A stretch of DNA of 40,467 nucleotides, from positions 1 through 40,467 of the forward strand of contig CAMAUY010000041.1 in the NCBI GenBank assembly GCA_945861565.1, read 5' to 3'. The notes beneath the pieces were generated by a model. It had not been told where the DNA came from. It did not search any database and worked only from the letters and a program-made list of their open reading frames with translations. The position numbers were made by a program, and so were the translations under genes. Of the stretch, positions 33,057-40,467 are shown piece after piece (position 1 is the first letter of the stretch; every line of letters begins with the position of its first letter). This DNA comes from Akkermansia muciniphila. GTDB taxonomy: Bacteria; Verrucomicrobiota; Verrucomicrobiia; Limisphaerales; UBA9464.

Positions 33057-34466
33057 ATGAACGCGATGCCCTTCGCCTTGGGTCGACGTAGTTTCCTCCG
33101 CCAACTCGGTGGCGGATTCGGAGCGGTCGCACTGACCGATCTCCTCGCACGGGGCGGTGAACTGGCCCCTGGATCGGCGCCTGCGGGGCGGCGGGTACAC
33201 CGACCCAAAGCGCGGCGTGTGATCCAACTTTTCATGAACGGCGGGGTCAGTCCAATGGACACGTTCGATCCCAAGCCGGAACTTTCACGGTTACACGGAC
33301 AAAAGCTCGGACCGAAAGAAAAGCCCGAAGGCCAGACCGGCGACTGCGGTGCGCTGATGAAATCGCCTTTCGAGTTCCGTCAATACGGGCAGTGCGGGCG
33401 ATGGGTGAGCAGTCTCTTTCCGCATGTGGCGCAACGGGTGGATGACTTGGCGTTCCTGATGGCGATGACCACCAAGACCAGTGTCCACGGACCCGGGAGC
33501 TATATGATGAATACGGGATTTCTGCTGCCGGGATTTCCCTGTCTCGGGGCTTGGGTGAGCTATGCACTGGGCAATCTCGCTGATAATTTGCCGACGTTCG
33601 TTGTGCTGCCCGACCCCCGCGGGCTGCCGTATAATCAGCGCGGCAACTTTTCCGCCGGCTTTCTGCCTGCGGTCCATCAGGCAACCGTGTACGAGGGTGC
33701 CATTCACGATTTATTTCCGAAAGAACGCTTCGGATTTGCGCGCACCTCGGAGACCGATGGTCTGGCCTTGCTGCAAAAACTTAATCGCAGCCATGCGGCG
33801 CAGGATCCGACGGATTCGCGACTGGAAGCGCGTGTGACGGCCAGTGAACTCGCAGCGAAAATGCAATTGAGTGCACCCGAGGCGTTCGACCTCTCGCGGG
33901 AAAGCGCAACCCTGCGGGCCCTCTACGGCTTGGATCAAAAGCACACCGAAGATTTCGGCCGTCGCTGCCTTTTGGCGCGACGACTCGCGGAACGTGGAGT
34001 GCGTTTCGTCCAGGTTTGGAGCGGTCCCCAGGGTGCGGTGAACAACTGGGACAATCACGGGAGCATTCCAAAGGAACTTCCTCCCATGGCGGCCAGCGTG
34101 GATCAGCCAATCGCGGGACTCCTGCTCGACCTCAAGCAACGCGGAATGCTGGACGACACACTCGTGATCTGGACCACCGAATTTGGCCGCACTCCGTTTG
34201 CTCAGGGCGGAGATGGCCGCGATCACAACGGCGGCACCTTCGTGACTTGGTTGGCCGGCGGCGGCGTACAGGGCGGCAGCACCCACGGTCACAGCGACGC
34301 GTGGGGCTGGAAAACCGCATCGGGAACGACCTGGTGCTATGATCTCCACGCCACGATCCTGCATTTGTTGGGCCTGGATCACACCCAACTCACCTGGCGT
34401 CATAACGGGTTGGACCGCCGCCTCACGGACGTCCATGGACGGGTCCTTCACGAGATCCTGGCCTAA
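33057..34466 (+). CDS. DUF1501 family Tat-exported protein
   Basis: A 469-residue protein with a twin-arginine signal (GRRSFLRQLGGGFGAVALTDLL). DUF1501 belongs to the alkaline phosphatase/sulfatase-like fold. Seen here: KARRVIQLFMNGGVSPMDTFDPKPEL near the start, SPFEFRQYGQCGRWVSSLFPHVAQRVDDLAFL, MNTGFLLPGFPCLGAWVSYALG, RRCLLARRLAERGVRFVQVWSG, WDNHG, LVIWTTEFGRTPFAQGGDGRDHN, and HGHSDAWGW. The Asp/His residues in those last motifs are the likely metal ligands. It forms an operon with the PSD1 gene (gap of 9 bases), and the two are thought to work together in the periplasm, possibly in degrading sulfated or other complex polysaccharide; this is unproven. Confidence 0.92.
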   Translation: MNAMPFALGRRSFLRQLGGGFGAVALTDLLARGGELAPGSAPAGRRVHRPKARRVIQLFMNGGVSPMDTFDPKPELSRLHGQKLGPKEKPEGQTGDCGALMKSPFEFRQYGQCGRWVSSLFPHVAQRVDDLAFLMAMTTKTSVHGPGSYMMNTGFLLPGFPCLGAWVSYALGNLADNLPTFVVLPDPRGLPYNQRGNFSAGFLPAVHQATVYEGAIHDLFPKERFGFARTSETDGLALLQKLNRSHAAQDPTDSRLEARVTASELAAKMQLSAPEAFDLSRESATLRALYGLDQKHTEDFGRRCLLARRLAERGVRFVQVWSGPQGAVNNWDNHGSIPKELPPMAASVDQPIAGLLLDLKQRGMLDDTLVIWTTEFGRTPFAQGGDGRDHNGGTFVTWLAGGGVQGGSTHGHSDAWGWKTASGTTWCYDLHATILHLLGLDHTQLTWRHNGLDRRLTDVHGRVLHEILA

Positions 34467-34883
34467 GGGCCGGTTTGAAACTTTTTTGAACAGGTTCTAA
34501 GAGCCGAGGCTCCGGGCGAGTAACTCTTTCTCGAGATCGTCCACCCACCTCGGACCGACAACGATCCGCGAGATCGCACCGATACACGGCCGATTCCCCC
34601 GCGAGTTTGAAGCGCTGCATTCTCGTAACGCCTCTCTCTAACGACGGACGAGGACGAGGACGAAAGCGCCGCAAATGGGTCCTTAAAATCGTCCTCGTCC
34701 TCGTCCTCGTTCTTCGTCCTCGAATTGCGAAATGGAGGCGGTTCATGGGTGAGTAATTTTCAGAGTGCGAGTGCTCTTATCCCGGCGGGTGATGCCGGCA
34801 ACTGGGTGCATTTGGCCGGCGCATACACCGGCAATTATTAACAGATTGAGCGTTCACAAGAAAACAGATATATGAGGGGCATT
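34467..34883. other. Intergenic stretch with hairpin and LamG-like remnant
   Basis: About 415 bases without a complete gene. It contains the 15-bp-stem hairpin at 34649-34703, and at 34747-34842 one frame reads NFQSASALIPAGDAGNWVHLAGAYTGNY before a stop. WVHLAGxYTG is the wording of LamG domains, so a small remnant of a LamG protein may be present. The promoter of the serine hydrolase gene must lie near its end, but I see no clear one. Confidence 0.4.
34649..34703. repeat. GAGGAC/GTCCTC hairpin
   Basis: CGAGGACGAGGACGA (34649-34663) pairs perfectly over 15 bases with TCGTCCTCGTCCTCG (34689-34703), with a 25-base loop. The right arm goes on with TCCTCG units to about 34721. Because each arm is itself a repeat of 6 bases, the pairing can slip. 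No T run follows; it stands after the PSD1-DUF1501 operon. Confidence 0.75.
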
Positions 34884-36260
34884 ATGTCCAAAACAACAAG
34901 TATCGGCGTCCGCTTCGCTCTGCTGTGCGCCTCGCTGCTCAGTTGCTCGGCCCAAGGGCAGAACGAACTTGGGGCCATGGTGGACAACGCGCTGTCCCCT
35001 CTGGTCGCCCGACACGACGTTTCCGGCGCTGTCTTGATCGCGCACGGGGATCACACTAAGATGTTTCGCGCCTATGGCTTAGCCAATCGCGAATGGCAAA
35101 TTCCTGTGTCACGAGACACACGATTCCTGATTGGATCGATCAGCAAGTCCTTTACTTCCGCGGCAATATTGCGGCTTCATGACCGGGGAAAACTCTCCCT
35201 GGATCAGTCGATAATGGCTTGGTTCCCTGCCTTCCCTTCCGCGGAAACAATCACTGTGCGACTGCTCCTGGAGCATCGGGCAGGTCTTTCGCGTGATTTG
35301 CCGAACATTGAGAAGACACGAGTTCAGGAATTGACGACCGCGGAGACTGTCGCGTTGATTCAATCCGTTCCGCTGCTTGCGGATCCAGGGACCAAGACGC
35401 AGTACAGCAATAACGGATACCGGGTCTTAGCCCGAATCATCGAGCTGGTTTCGGGTATGGATTACCCGGACTTCGTTGAGTCAGAGGTGATTGCTGCAGC
35501 CGGCATGACGCAAAGCGGAGTTCTCCGGCCGCAAACGGGCGTGCCAAAATTGGCGGTCGGCTATTGCCCATTCCCGGGCGTTGATCAATTAGGTCCGGCC
35601 CCATCGGTCTCCGCCAGGTCGAGTTGGGGCCCCGGCGCAGTATTTTCAACTGTCGATGACCTAGCAAAGTGGTCGAAAGCATTGCGCGGGAATGCCTTCC
35701 TGTCGGAGGCCTCTCGACGCGCGATGCTGACTGCGAATGCAGATGGCCGCAGCTTGGGTCTGGGAGTAACCTCACTCTATGGAAGGTTGAAAGCGGGTCA
35801 TGACGGCGTATACTACGGGTTCAACGCGTCGTTCGACATTTTCTTGGATGATGGACTTACGATCGTGTATCTCGGCAATATTGAGACCGGAGCTCTCAGC
35901 CAGGTTCGCAGCGCGTTGTTGGCGATTGCCACCGGAAATCCGTTGGATCCCCCAAAGCCGCGCCTTCCGCGCACCGGGAACCTGACAATTCATCCTCAGG
36001 AGTACGCGGGAGATTATGAAGTTTTTCCTGGATTTAATCTGACCGTGCGAAGTCGTCGAGACGCCCTCTTGTTGGGCGCCGGCGAGGGCGATTTTCTCCT
36101 CGAACCCGTCGCTCGCGACACCTTCGAATACCGATTAAAATACGCTGCCGTGGTTTTTCAGCGCGACGGGCAGGGGCGCGTGACCGGATTGACTTGGCGG
36201 GAAGGTGAACAAGCATTTAACTGTCGCAGGATTGGCGAAGGCTCAAGCCCCAAAAAATAG
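34884..36260 (+). CDS. Exported serine hydrolase, class C beta-lactamase type
   Basis: A 458-residue penicillin-binding-protein-like hydrolase. From the ATG at 34884 there is a signal segment (VRFALLCASLLSCSAQG) that may end at a lipid-modified Cys21 or be cut nearby. The catalytic SISK is at Ser85-Lys88, the second motif is QYSNNGY, and GHDGVYYGF fills the place of the third motif. LLEHRAGLSRDLP is typical of the group. After about residue 350 a C-terminal DUF3471-like beta domain follows (EYAGDYEVFPGFNLTVRSR). Such proteins act as D-aminopeptidases, esterases or peptidoglycan hydrolases. An upstream in-frame ATG at 34872 is an alternative. It precedes the dacB-like gene by 94 bases on the same strand. 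Confidence 0.85.
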   Translation: MSKTTSIGVRFALLCASLLSCSAQGQNELGAMVDNALSPLVARHDVSGAVLIAHGDHTKMFRAYGLANREWQIPVSRDTRFLIGSISKSFTSAAILRLHDRGKLSLDQSIMAWFPAFPSAETITVRLLLEHRAGLSRDLPNIEKTRVQELTTAETVALIQSVPLLADPGTKTQYSNNGYRVLARIIELVSGMDYPDFVESEVIAAAGMTQSGVLRPQTGVPKLAVGYCPFPGVDQLGPAPSVSARSSWGPGAVFSTVDDLAKWSKALRGNAFLSEASRRAMLTANADGRSLGLGVTSLYGRLKAGHDGVYYGFNASFDIFLDDGLTIVYLGNIETGALSQVRSALLAIATGNPLDPPKPRLPRTGNLTIHPQEYAGDYEVFPGFNLTVRSRRDALLLGAGEGDFLLEPVARDTFEYRLKYAAVVFQRDGQGRVTGLTWREGEQAFNCRRIGEGSSPKK

Positions 36261-36354
36261 ACCGTCGATCAGCGCGCGCCTCCAGAGCGCGGCTGTAGCA
36301 GGGCCTTGCTGGGTCGATGCTCTCGAGCAAATCGGCGGTCCTTTCCAGGTTGCG

Positions 36355-38025
36355 ATGAACAATTACCTTCCAAGGCCTTCGAATCAATTGGGGCGGAACT
36401 TTCGCATTGGCGCTGCGCGGCAGACCTTCCGACGACATTCTCAAGCACTGCCAGCGATCCCTTGGAGAGTTATCCGCGCACTTCTTGCTTCCTTCCTGTC
36501 GGTATTTCCTGTCGGTTCCGTCGCTGTTTGGGCCGAAGGCGACGTGGCCGCCCGGATCGCTCCCATTACGGAAACGGCTCGATACCGTGAGTCTCACTGG
36601 GGTGCCGTTTTCGTCGATCAGGCGACCGGCGAGGAAGTCTATGAAAAAAACCAGGACAAGTTGTTCGCGCCCGCGTCAGTGGCCAAAACGTTTTCAGTCG
36701 CCGCCGCGCTGGATGGTCTAGGTGCCGACTTCTGCTTTGAGACGACCGTGGTCCGCCGCGGCGAGGTGGATCCTTTGGGCACGCTGTCGGGCGACCTAGT
36801 ATTGATTGCGTCGGGCGACCTTACTCTGGGGGGACGGACTACGGAGACGGGAGAAATTGCCTTTAGCCGCAGCGACCATACCTACGCCGCCTACTTTGAT
36901 GACGCGACCCTCACGGCTCCAGATCCCCTCGCCGGATTAAACTCGCTGGCCAATCAGGTGGCCGCCGCCGGAATCAAACGCATCGCCGGCCGCGTCTTGA
37001 TCGACGACCGGCTTTTCGAACGGGACGAAGGGAGTGGAAGCGGCCCCTCGATAACTACACCAATCATCGTCAATGACAATGTGATCGATTTCTTGATTGA
37101 GCCCACGACGAATGGCCAGCTAGCAAGAGTTACTTGGCGGCCGCAGACAACCCTGTGGACCGTGGAATCCAAGATTGAAACTTCGGTTGGGGCTAGCGCG
37201 ACGGCAATCGCAATTCGCGAACAGGGCCGAATCCTGACTTTGACGGGCAAAATCGCCGAGGGGCGTGCGCCGTTCACGCAGATTTTCGAAGTGCCGGACC
37301 CCACGGAGTTTGCCCGATGCCTTTTTGCTGAAGCGCTCCGCCGTGCCAGCATCGCCACTCCGGGTGCGGAAAATCCCGGGTCCGGTGCTGCGCAGGCTAT
37401 TCTGCCTCCTCGGGAAACGACCCTAGCATTGCCACGCGTCGCCTTGCTTCGCTCGCCGCCGTTTGCCGAGAATATTCGACTGATCCTCAAAGTTAGCCAC
37501 AACCTTCATGCCAACATCCTTCCATACTTGCTTGCCGCCAAAAACGGCCAACGAACCCTTGCCGATGGATTGTCGCGCGAAAGAGATTTTCTGATCAAAG
37601 TCGGCGTGGACGCGGATTCGATCGCGTTGAACGGCGGTAGCGGTGGGACACGCTCCGATTTCGTCACGCCTGCTGCGACCGTAAAACTTCTCCGCGCAAT
37701 GTGTAAGCGACGAGATTTTGAGGTCTATCGTCGCGGTCTGCCGATAATGGGTGTGGACGGAACGCTCGCGCAAACGGTTCCGATCGATAGCCCGATCCGG
37801 GGGCAGGTTCACGCCAAGACCGGCACCCTGACGTGGTTTAATGGTTTGCGTGGTCAACCGTTGGTGCTGAGCAAGACTCTGGCCGGCTATCTGACGACTC
37901 GATCCGGCCGGCAGCTAGTTTTTGCCTTGTTCGTGAACAACGTGCATGCCCGCCCAGGCTTCGGTTCGAAGGAGATTGGCGAGGATCTTGCCAAAGTGTG
38001 CGAGGTCCTCTACGAAGTGAAGTGA
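36355..38025 (+). CDS. dacB: D-alanyl-D-alanine carboxypeptidase/endopeptidase (PBP4, S13)
   Basis: A peptidase family S13 enzyme of 556 residues that trims or opens peptide cross-links in periplasmic peptidoglycan. All three motifs of the penicillin-binding site are seen: PASVAK (Ser108, Lys111), SHN (Ser381-Asn383) and KTG (488-490). Between the first two lies the long family-specific insert with LSGDLVLIASGDLTLGG and the GRVLIDDRLFE segment; NGGSGGTRSDFVTP precedes the C-terminal part. The first about 40 residues are basic, followed by a membrane segment (RALLASFLSVFPVGSVAVWA), so it may be membrane-anchored. I chose the ATG at 36355; an open frame from 36205 overlaps the previous gene and lacks support. 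Confidence 0.9.
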   Translation: MNNYLPRPSNQLGRNFRIGAARQTFRRHSQALPAIPWRVIRALLASFLSVFPVGSVAVWAEGDVAARIAPITETARYRESHWGAVFVDQATGEEVYEKNQDKLFAPASVAKTFSVAAALDGLGADFCFETTVVRRGEVDPLGTLSGDLVLIASGDLTLGGRTTETGEIAFSRSDHTYAAYFDDATLTAPDPLAGLNSLANQVAAAGIKRIAGRVLIDDRLFERDEGSGSGPSITTPIIVNDNVIDFLIEPTTNGQLARVTWRPQTTLWTVESKIETSVGASATAIAIREQGRILTLTGKIAEGRAPFTQIFEVPDPTEFARCLFAEALRRASIATPGAENPGSGAAQAILPPRETTLALPRVALLRSPPFAENIRLILKVSHNLHANILPYLLAAKNGQRTLADGLSRERDFLIKVGVDADSIALNGGSGGTRSDFVTPAATVKLLRAMCKRRDFEVYRRGLPIMGVDGTLAQTVPIDSPIRGQVHAKTGTLTWFNGLRGQPLVLSKTLAGYLTTRSGRQLVFALFVNNVHARPGFGSKEIGEDLAKVCEVLYEVK

Positions 38026-38128
38026 CCAGCCTGATTTGCGGGTAGATGGGTTGGACTGATGGGGCGTTACTTGCGACGTGTGCTGCGCAAGCCTGAGCCG
38101 TAGAGTTACCTTGTTCGTTTTTCCTAGG

Positions 38129-38163
38129 CTGGTGGACGTTGCAATTTTTTGCGCGTCCGCCAG
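38129..38163 (+). repeat. Long hairpin downstream of dacB
   Basis: CTGGTGGACG and CGTCCGCCAG pair over ten bases with one G-T pair; inside, GCAA and TTGC pair around a TTTT loop. It sits about 100 bases after the dacB stop and 26 bases before the next start. It could end dacB transcription or act in the leader of the LamG gene; no T run follows, so a classical terminator is unlikely. Confidence 0.6.
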
Positions 38164-38188
38164 TCTTCTCCCCATCTATCAATGACCT

Positions 38189-40333
38189 ATGCTTTCTTCC
38201 CTTCTTCTAACTAGCGCTCGCTGGAGCGTGGCAGTCTCTCTGCTCGTGGCGGTCTCGCGACCGACCGCGGCGCAGGACGGGAATGTCACCCACGATGCCA
38301 GCGGCAACCGGACCACCAGAGCGGGCGCAGCCACGCTGACCGCACCGCAGATCGTCAAAGATCCGGTCGACCCGGTGGTCGCGCCCGGCGATGTGGCATC
38401 GTTTTCCGTCGTCGTCGCAGACACGCGCGATGTGACCCGCGTCACCAGCAACAGCGCCTCGCTCCTGATTGACACGGATGATGACGAAATGGGGGACTCC
38501 TGGGAGATCGCAAACTTTGGAAACCTGGCGCAGAGGGGAAGCGGTGACTTGGATGGGGATACGCGAGACAACCTGACCGAGTTTCTCGAGGGGACCAATC
38601 CCACCCACCACGACAGTCTGCCCGCGGACACTAACATCGTGAACATCGATGCCAAGGTGCATGGAGCGGGCTCCTTTTTGTCGGATGCCACCCAGTCCCT
38701 TTGGTATCAGCCTCCGGCCACAGCACCTTCGCTGCTGCTGCCGGCCGGGACATATGGTTTCCGGCTCGTGAATCCAACGGATACCGCGGCCCTGTTTCCG
38801 GCGCTGACCGCCCCGCAGCTTGCCAGGATTTACTCGGGTTGGACCTACAATTCGCCGTGGATTGAAAATTACCTGGTGTTCAAGTCCACGGCTCTTAGCA
38901 ACCCGTCCGAGCATCAGATTTTCGACGGCGGGCTGGATCCGATTGGCTACGGTTCCGCAGCGGCCGCCTACAGCGCCAGCATTGCCAATGTTTCCTACAA
39001 CAAAATTCGTCCCGCTCCGCCGGGACGTGCGGGTGTGCCGGGCACTTATCTGACGGAGTGGACCTTCACGGCACCGACCCGACTCGTCTTCGCCACTCCG
39101 GATAGTGGTATGTTCGACAACAATGGCGGTGTTTCCGTCCTTGTCACCCCTGTGGCTCCCGGTCCGCTGGCGGCCAATCCGCTGCCTGGTTTCCCGCAAG
39201 CCGTGCTCAGGGCCGGGCCGGTGGCCTATTGGCGCTTTGACGAAACCGGAGGCAACATTGCAGCCGACAGTGCGGGCACTTTCCCCGGCACCCTGACCGC
39301 CAATGGCGCCTCGTTTGCAAGGGGCGGTATTTCCGGAAATGCGATCAGTCTTGTCCGCTCGGCGGGCGGGTTGGTGAACATGGGCACTTCCGTGCCCGGC
39401 TTCACGAGTGGAGACTACTCGATCATGTTCTGGGTGAAAAACACGGAGACGGGGCGCGACACCCTCCCGCTGGGCAAACACACGGCAAACTCCGAGAATG
39501 GCTACTATGTTGCGATCAATCAGAACGACAATGGCGGCGTTCTAAATAAGGCGACCTTCGTTACGGGAGGGGAGCGGGTGGCCCAGGCCCCCGTCTCCAC
39601 ATCGAACGTCAACGACGGCCAGTGGCATCAGATCGTGGCGGTTTATCGTGCGGGCGGCACGCATTCCATCCATGTGGACGGGAGTATGGCGCAGGCCAGC
39701 AGGGCCGGTCTCGCCACGCCGGGGAATAGCGCCCCTTTTCTCATCGGAGGTATAGCTCAGAGCGGAGTGCCCACGGCCTACTACACGGGTCTGGTGGATG
39801 AAGTGGCCCTCTTCAGTCGCGCCCTGAGCAATGCGGAGATCGCGATACTTTATCAGGCGGCCTGCGAGTCGGTCATCTGGGATTTGAGGGCTGGCTGGAG
39901 CGACGCGGCCAATCCCAATGGCGTCTGGAGATACAACCAGGGCAACAACGCCTTGCCCCATGTCAATGCATGGCAGCAAACCCTGGGCGGATGGACCGCA
40001 GCGCAGCCAGGATGGGCCATGTCGCAGGACGGAAATAATCGGTTGCCCTTCTGGTACCGCAGCAATGGAGCTGAGAACTTCGGGCGGGATTACGCGGCCG
40101 GCGACGTGGTGGTGCATGTGACCGATCCGGCCAACGGCGTCGGCAATGGGGAGGGAAACGTCACCTGGACCAGCCCCTTCTCAGGCGCCATCTCCATCAA
40201 CGGGGGCGTCTGGATGGGGCGTGACATCGGCCGAGGAGTTTCATGGACACTTTCCAAAAACAATGCCGTCCTGACCAGCGGCGCTATCTCCTCCGGCGAC
40301 CAATACAACCGTGTCAGTCCGTTCACTTACTGA
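38189..40333 (+). CDS. LamG-domain surface protein, probably cut at C-terminus
   Basis: A 714-residue secreted protein. The N-terminus is a signal peptide (RWSVAVSLLVAVSRPTAAQ). At residues 95-140 there is a thrombospondin-type-3-like calcium segment (DTDDDEMGDSWEIANFG, GDLDGDTRDNLTEFLEGTNP). A 200-residue unassigned section follows. A LamG/concanavalin-like domain lies at about 344-557 (GPVAYWRFDETGG, YSIMFWVKN, QWHQIVAVYRAGGTHSIHVDG, YYTGLVDEVALFSRALSNAEI). The last part (NGVWRYNQGN, INGGVWMGRDIGRGVSWTLSKN, GDQYNRVSPF) matches a domain that normally runs on for some 30 residues more. It stops where an AT-richer sequence begins, so the end is probably lost. Likely a cell-surface or matrix protein binding glycans. 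Confidence 0.75.
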   Translation: MLSSLLLTSARWSVAVSLLVAVSRPTAAQDGNVTHDASGNRTTRAGAATLTAPQIVKDPVDPVVAPGDVASFSVVVADTRDVTRVTSNSASLLIDTDDDEMGDSWEIANFGNLAQRGSGDLDGDTRDNLTEFLEGTNPTHHDSLPADTNIVNIDAKVHGAGSFLSDATQSLWYQPPATAPSLLLPAGTYGFRLVNPTDTAALFPALTAPQLARIYSGWTYNSPWIENYLVFKSTALSNPSEHQIFDGGLDPIGYGSAAAAYSASIANVSYNKIRPAPPGRAGVPGTYLTEWTFTAPTRLVFATPDSGMFDNNGGVSVLVTPVAPGPLAANPLPGFPQAVLRAGPVAYWRFDETGGNIAADSAGTFPGTLTANGASFARGGISGNAISLVRSAGGLVNMGTSVPGFTSGDYSIMFWVKNTETGRDTLPLGKHTANSENGYYVAINQNDNGGVLNKATFVTGGERVAQAPVSTSNVNDGQWHQIVAVYRAGGTHSIHVDGSMAQASRAGLATPGNSAPFLIGGIAQSGVPTAYYTGLVDEVALFSRALSNAEIAILYQAACESVIWDLRAGWSDAANPNGVWRYNQGNNALPHVNAWQQTLGGWTAAQPGWAMSQDGNNRLPFWYRSNGAENFGRDYAAGDVVVHVTDPANGVGNGEGNVTWTSPFSGAISINGGVWMGRDIGRGVSWTLSKNNAVLTSGAISSGDQYNRVSPFTY

Positions 40334-40465
40334 TCAGTCTTTAGCATAGACTACACTTTCTGCCATAAAAAATGAACGCACCAACTCTGGATTATTGTTG
40401 AGGTTCATAAGATCTTCCTCCACACGGGTCCGTAACGCTTCGTTCTTCTTTAGTGGCCTCTTGGA
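40334..40465 (-). CDS. C-terminal fragment of an unknown protein
   Basis: Read on the minus strand, a frame is open from the window end to a TGA at 40334-40336 and gives 43 residues, including LRTRVEEDLMNLNNNPELV and SFFMAESVVYAKD. The helical, charged pattern looks like a real protein end. I do not recognise it. Its GC content is clearly lower than that of the gene before it, so it belongs to a different compositional block. The rest of the gene lies outside the window. Confidence 0.45.
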   Translation of the reverse strand, partial: SKRPLKKNEALRTRVEEDLMNLNNNPELVRSFFMAESVVYAKD

Positions 40466-40467
40466 TA

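Noticed and set aside
36205..36354. Upstream extension of the PBP4 gene
   Set aside because: It overlaps the end of the serine hydrolase gene and adds residues unlike the family; the ATG at 36355 leads into the membrane segment.
1..40467. CRISPR array, phage cluster or rRNA
   Set aside because: No regular repeat-spacer pattern, no phage structural genes and no rRNA sequence were seen.

Overview
The window reads as a mosaic. From about 10 kb to 40.3 kb it looks like one ordinary chromosomal stretch of a Verrucomicrobiota-type bacterium. The signs are scpA-scpB-pheA in a row, two prepilin-like proteins with the [18 protein letters not shown] leader and a C-terminal DGH motif, a PSD1/DUF1549 cytochrome-like protein directly followed by a DUF1501 protein, Tat-exported Gfo/Idh/MocA oxidoreductase, many exported hydrolases, and short palindromic repeats in the gaps. 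The first 10 kb is different: several pieces abut, and genes are cut at the joints. This is either a strongly rearranged accessory region or a chimeric metagenome assembly; the sequence alone cannot decide.

Layout. 1-175: short unassigned open frame. 178-3337: very GC-rich proteobacterial-looking block with the C-terminal part of galE and a minus-strand operon (methyltransferase, GT61 and GT2-like glycosyltransferases) for a surface glycan. 3347-3382: a 36-bp repeat that cuts the next gene. 3383-6378: two tandem GLUG-type surface proteins. 6469-7137: C-terminal piece of a DUF1552 protein. 7137-7571: decayed IS91-type transposase. 7592-8971: an IS91/IS801-like element, whose transposase has an in-frame internal deletion and whose outer end is a second exact copy of the 36-bp repeat. 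8991-10010: a glycine-rich surface protein without its N-terminus.

10.5-13.3 kb holds scpA, scpB and pheA. 13.3-15.0 kb has two divergent prepilin-like genes. 15.0-15.8 kb has a small gene interrupted by a palindromic repeat, then hicB-hicA. 16.0-18.4 kb encodes a serine hydrolase fused to a NamZ (DUF1343) muramidase. 18.5-21.3 kb has an MFS remnant, an EamA exporter and selO. 21.6-25.6 kb has a CehA/McbA-like metallohydrolase, a Gfo/Idh/MocA oxidoreductase and an unknown exported protein. 25.7-29.4 kb is a run of exported hydrolases on the minus strand: an MBL enzyme and two translationally coupled amidohydrolases, the second without most of its metal ligands. 30.1-34.5 kb is the PSD1-DUF1501 pair. 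34.9-38.0 kb has a serine hydrolase and a PBP4-type D-Ala-D-Ala carboxypeptidase. 38.2-40.3 kb is a large LamG surface protein that appears cut at its C-terminus, after which an AT-richer piece of another gene begins on the opposite strand.

Functionally the verrucomicrobial part is dominated by envelope and periplasmic enzymes: peptidoglycan turnover (NamZ fusion, PBP4, serine hydrolases), exported metallohydrolases and surface adhesin-like proteins. The best candidates for something not well described are the coupled active/degenerate amidohydrolase pair and a family of 3-nt-loop palindromes with compensating stem changes. The 36-bp repeat linked to the deleted IS91-like element is also worth a check, mainly to tell biology from assembly.
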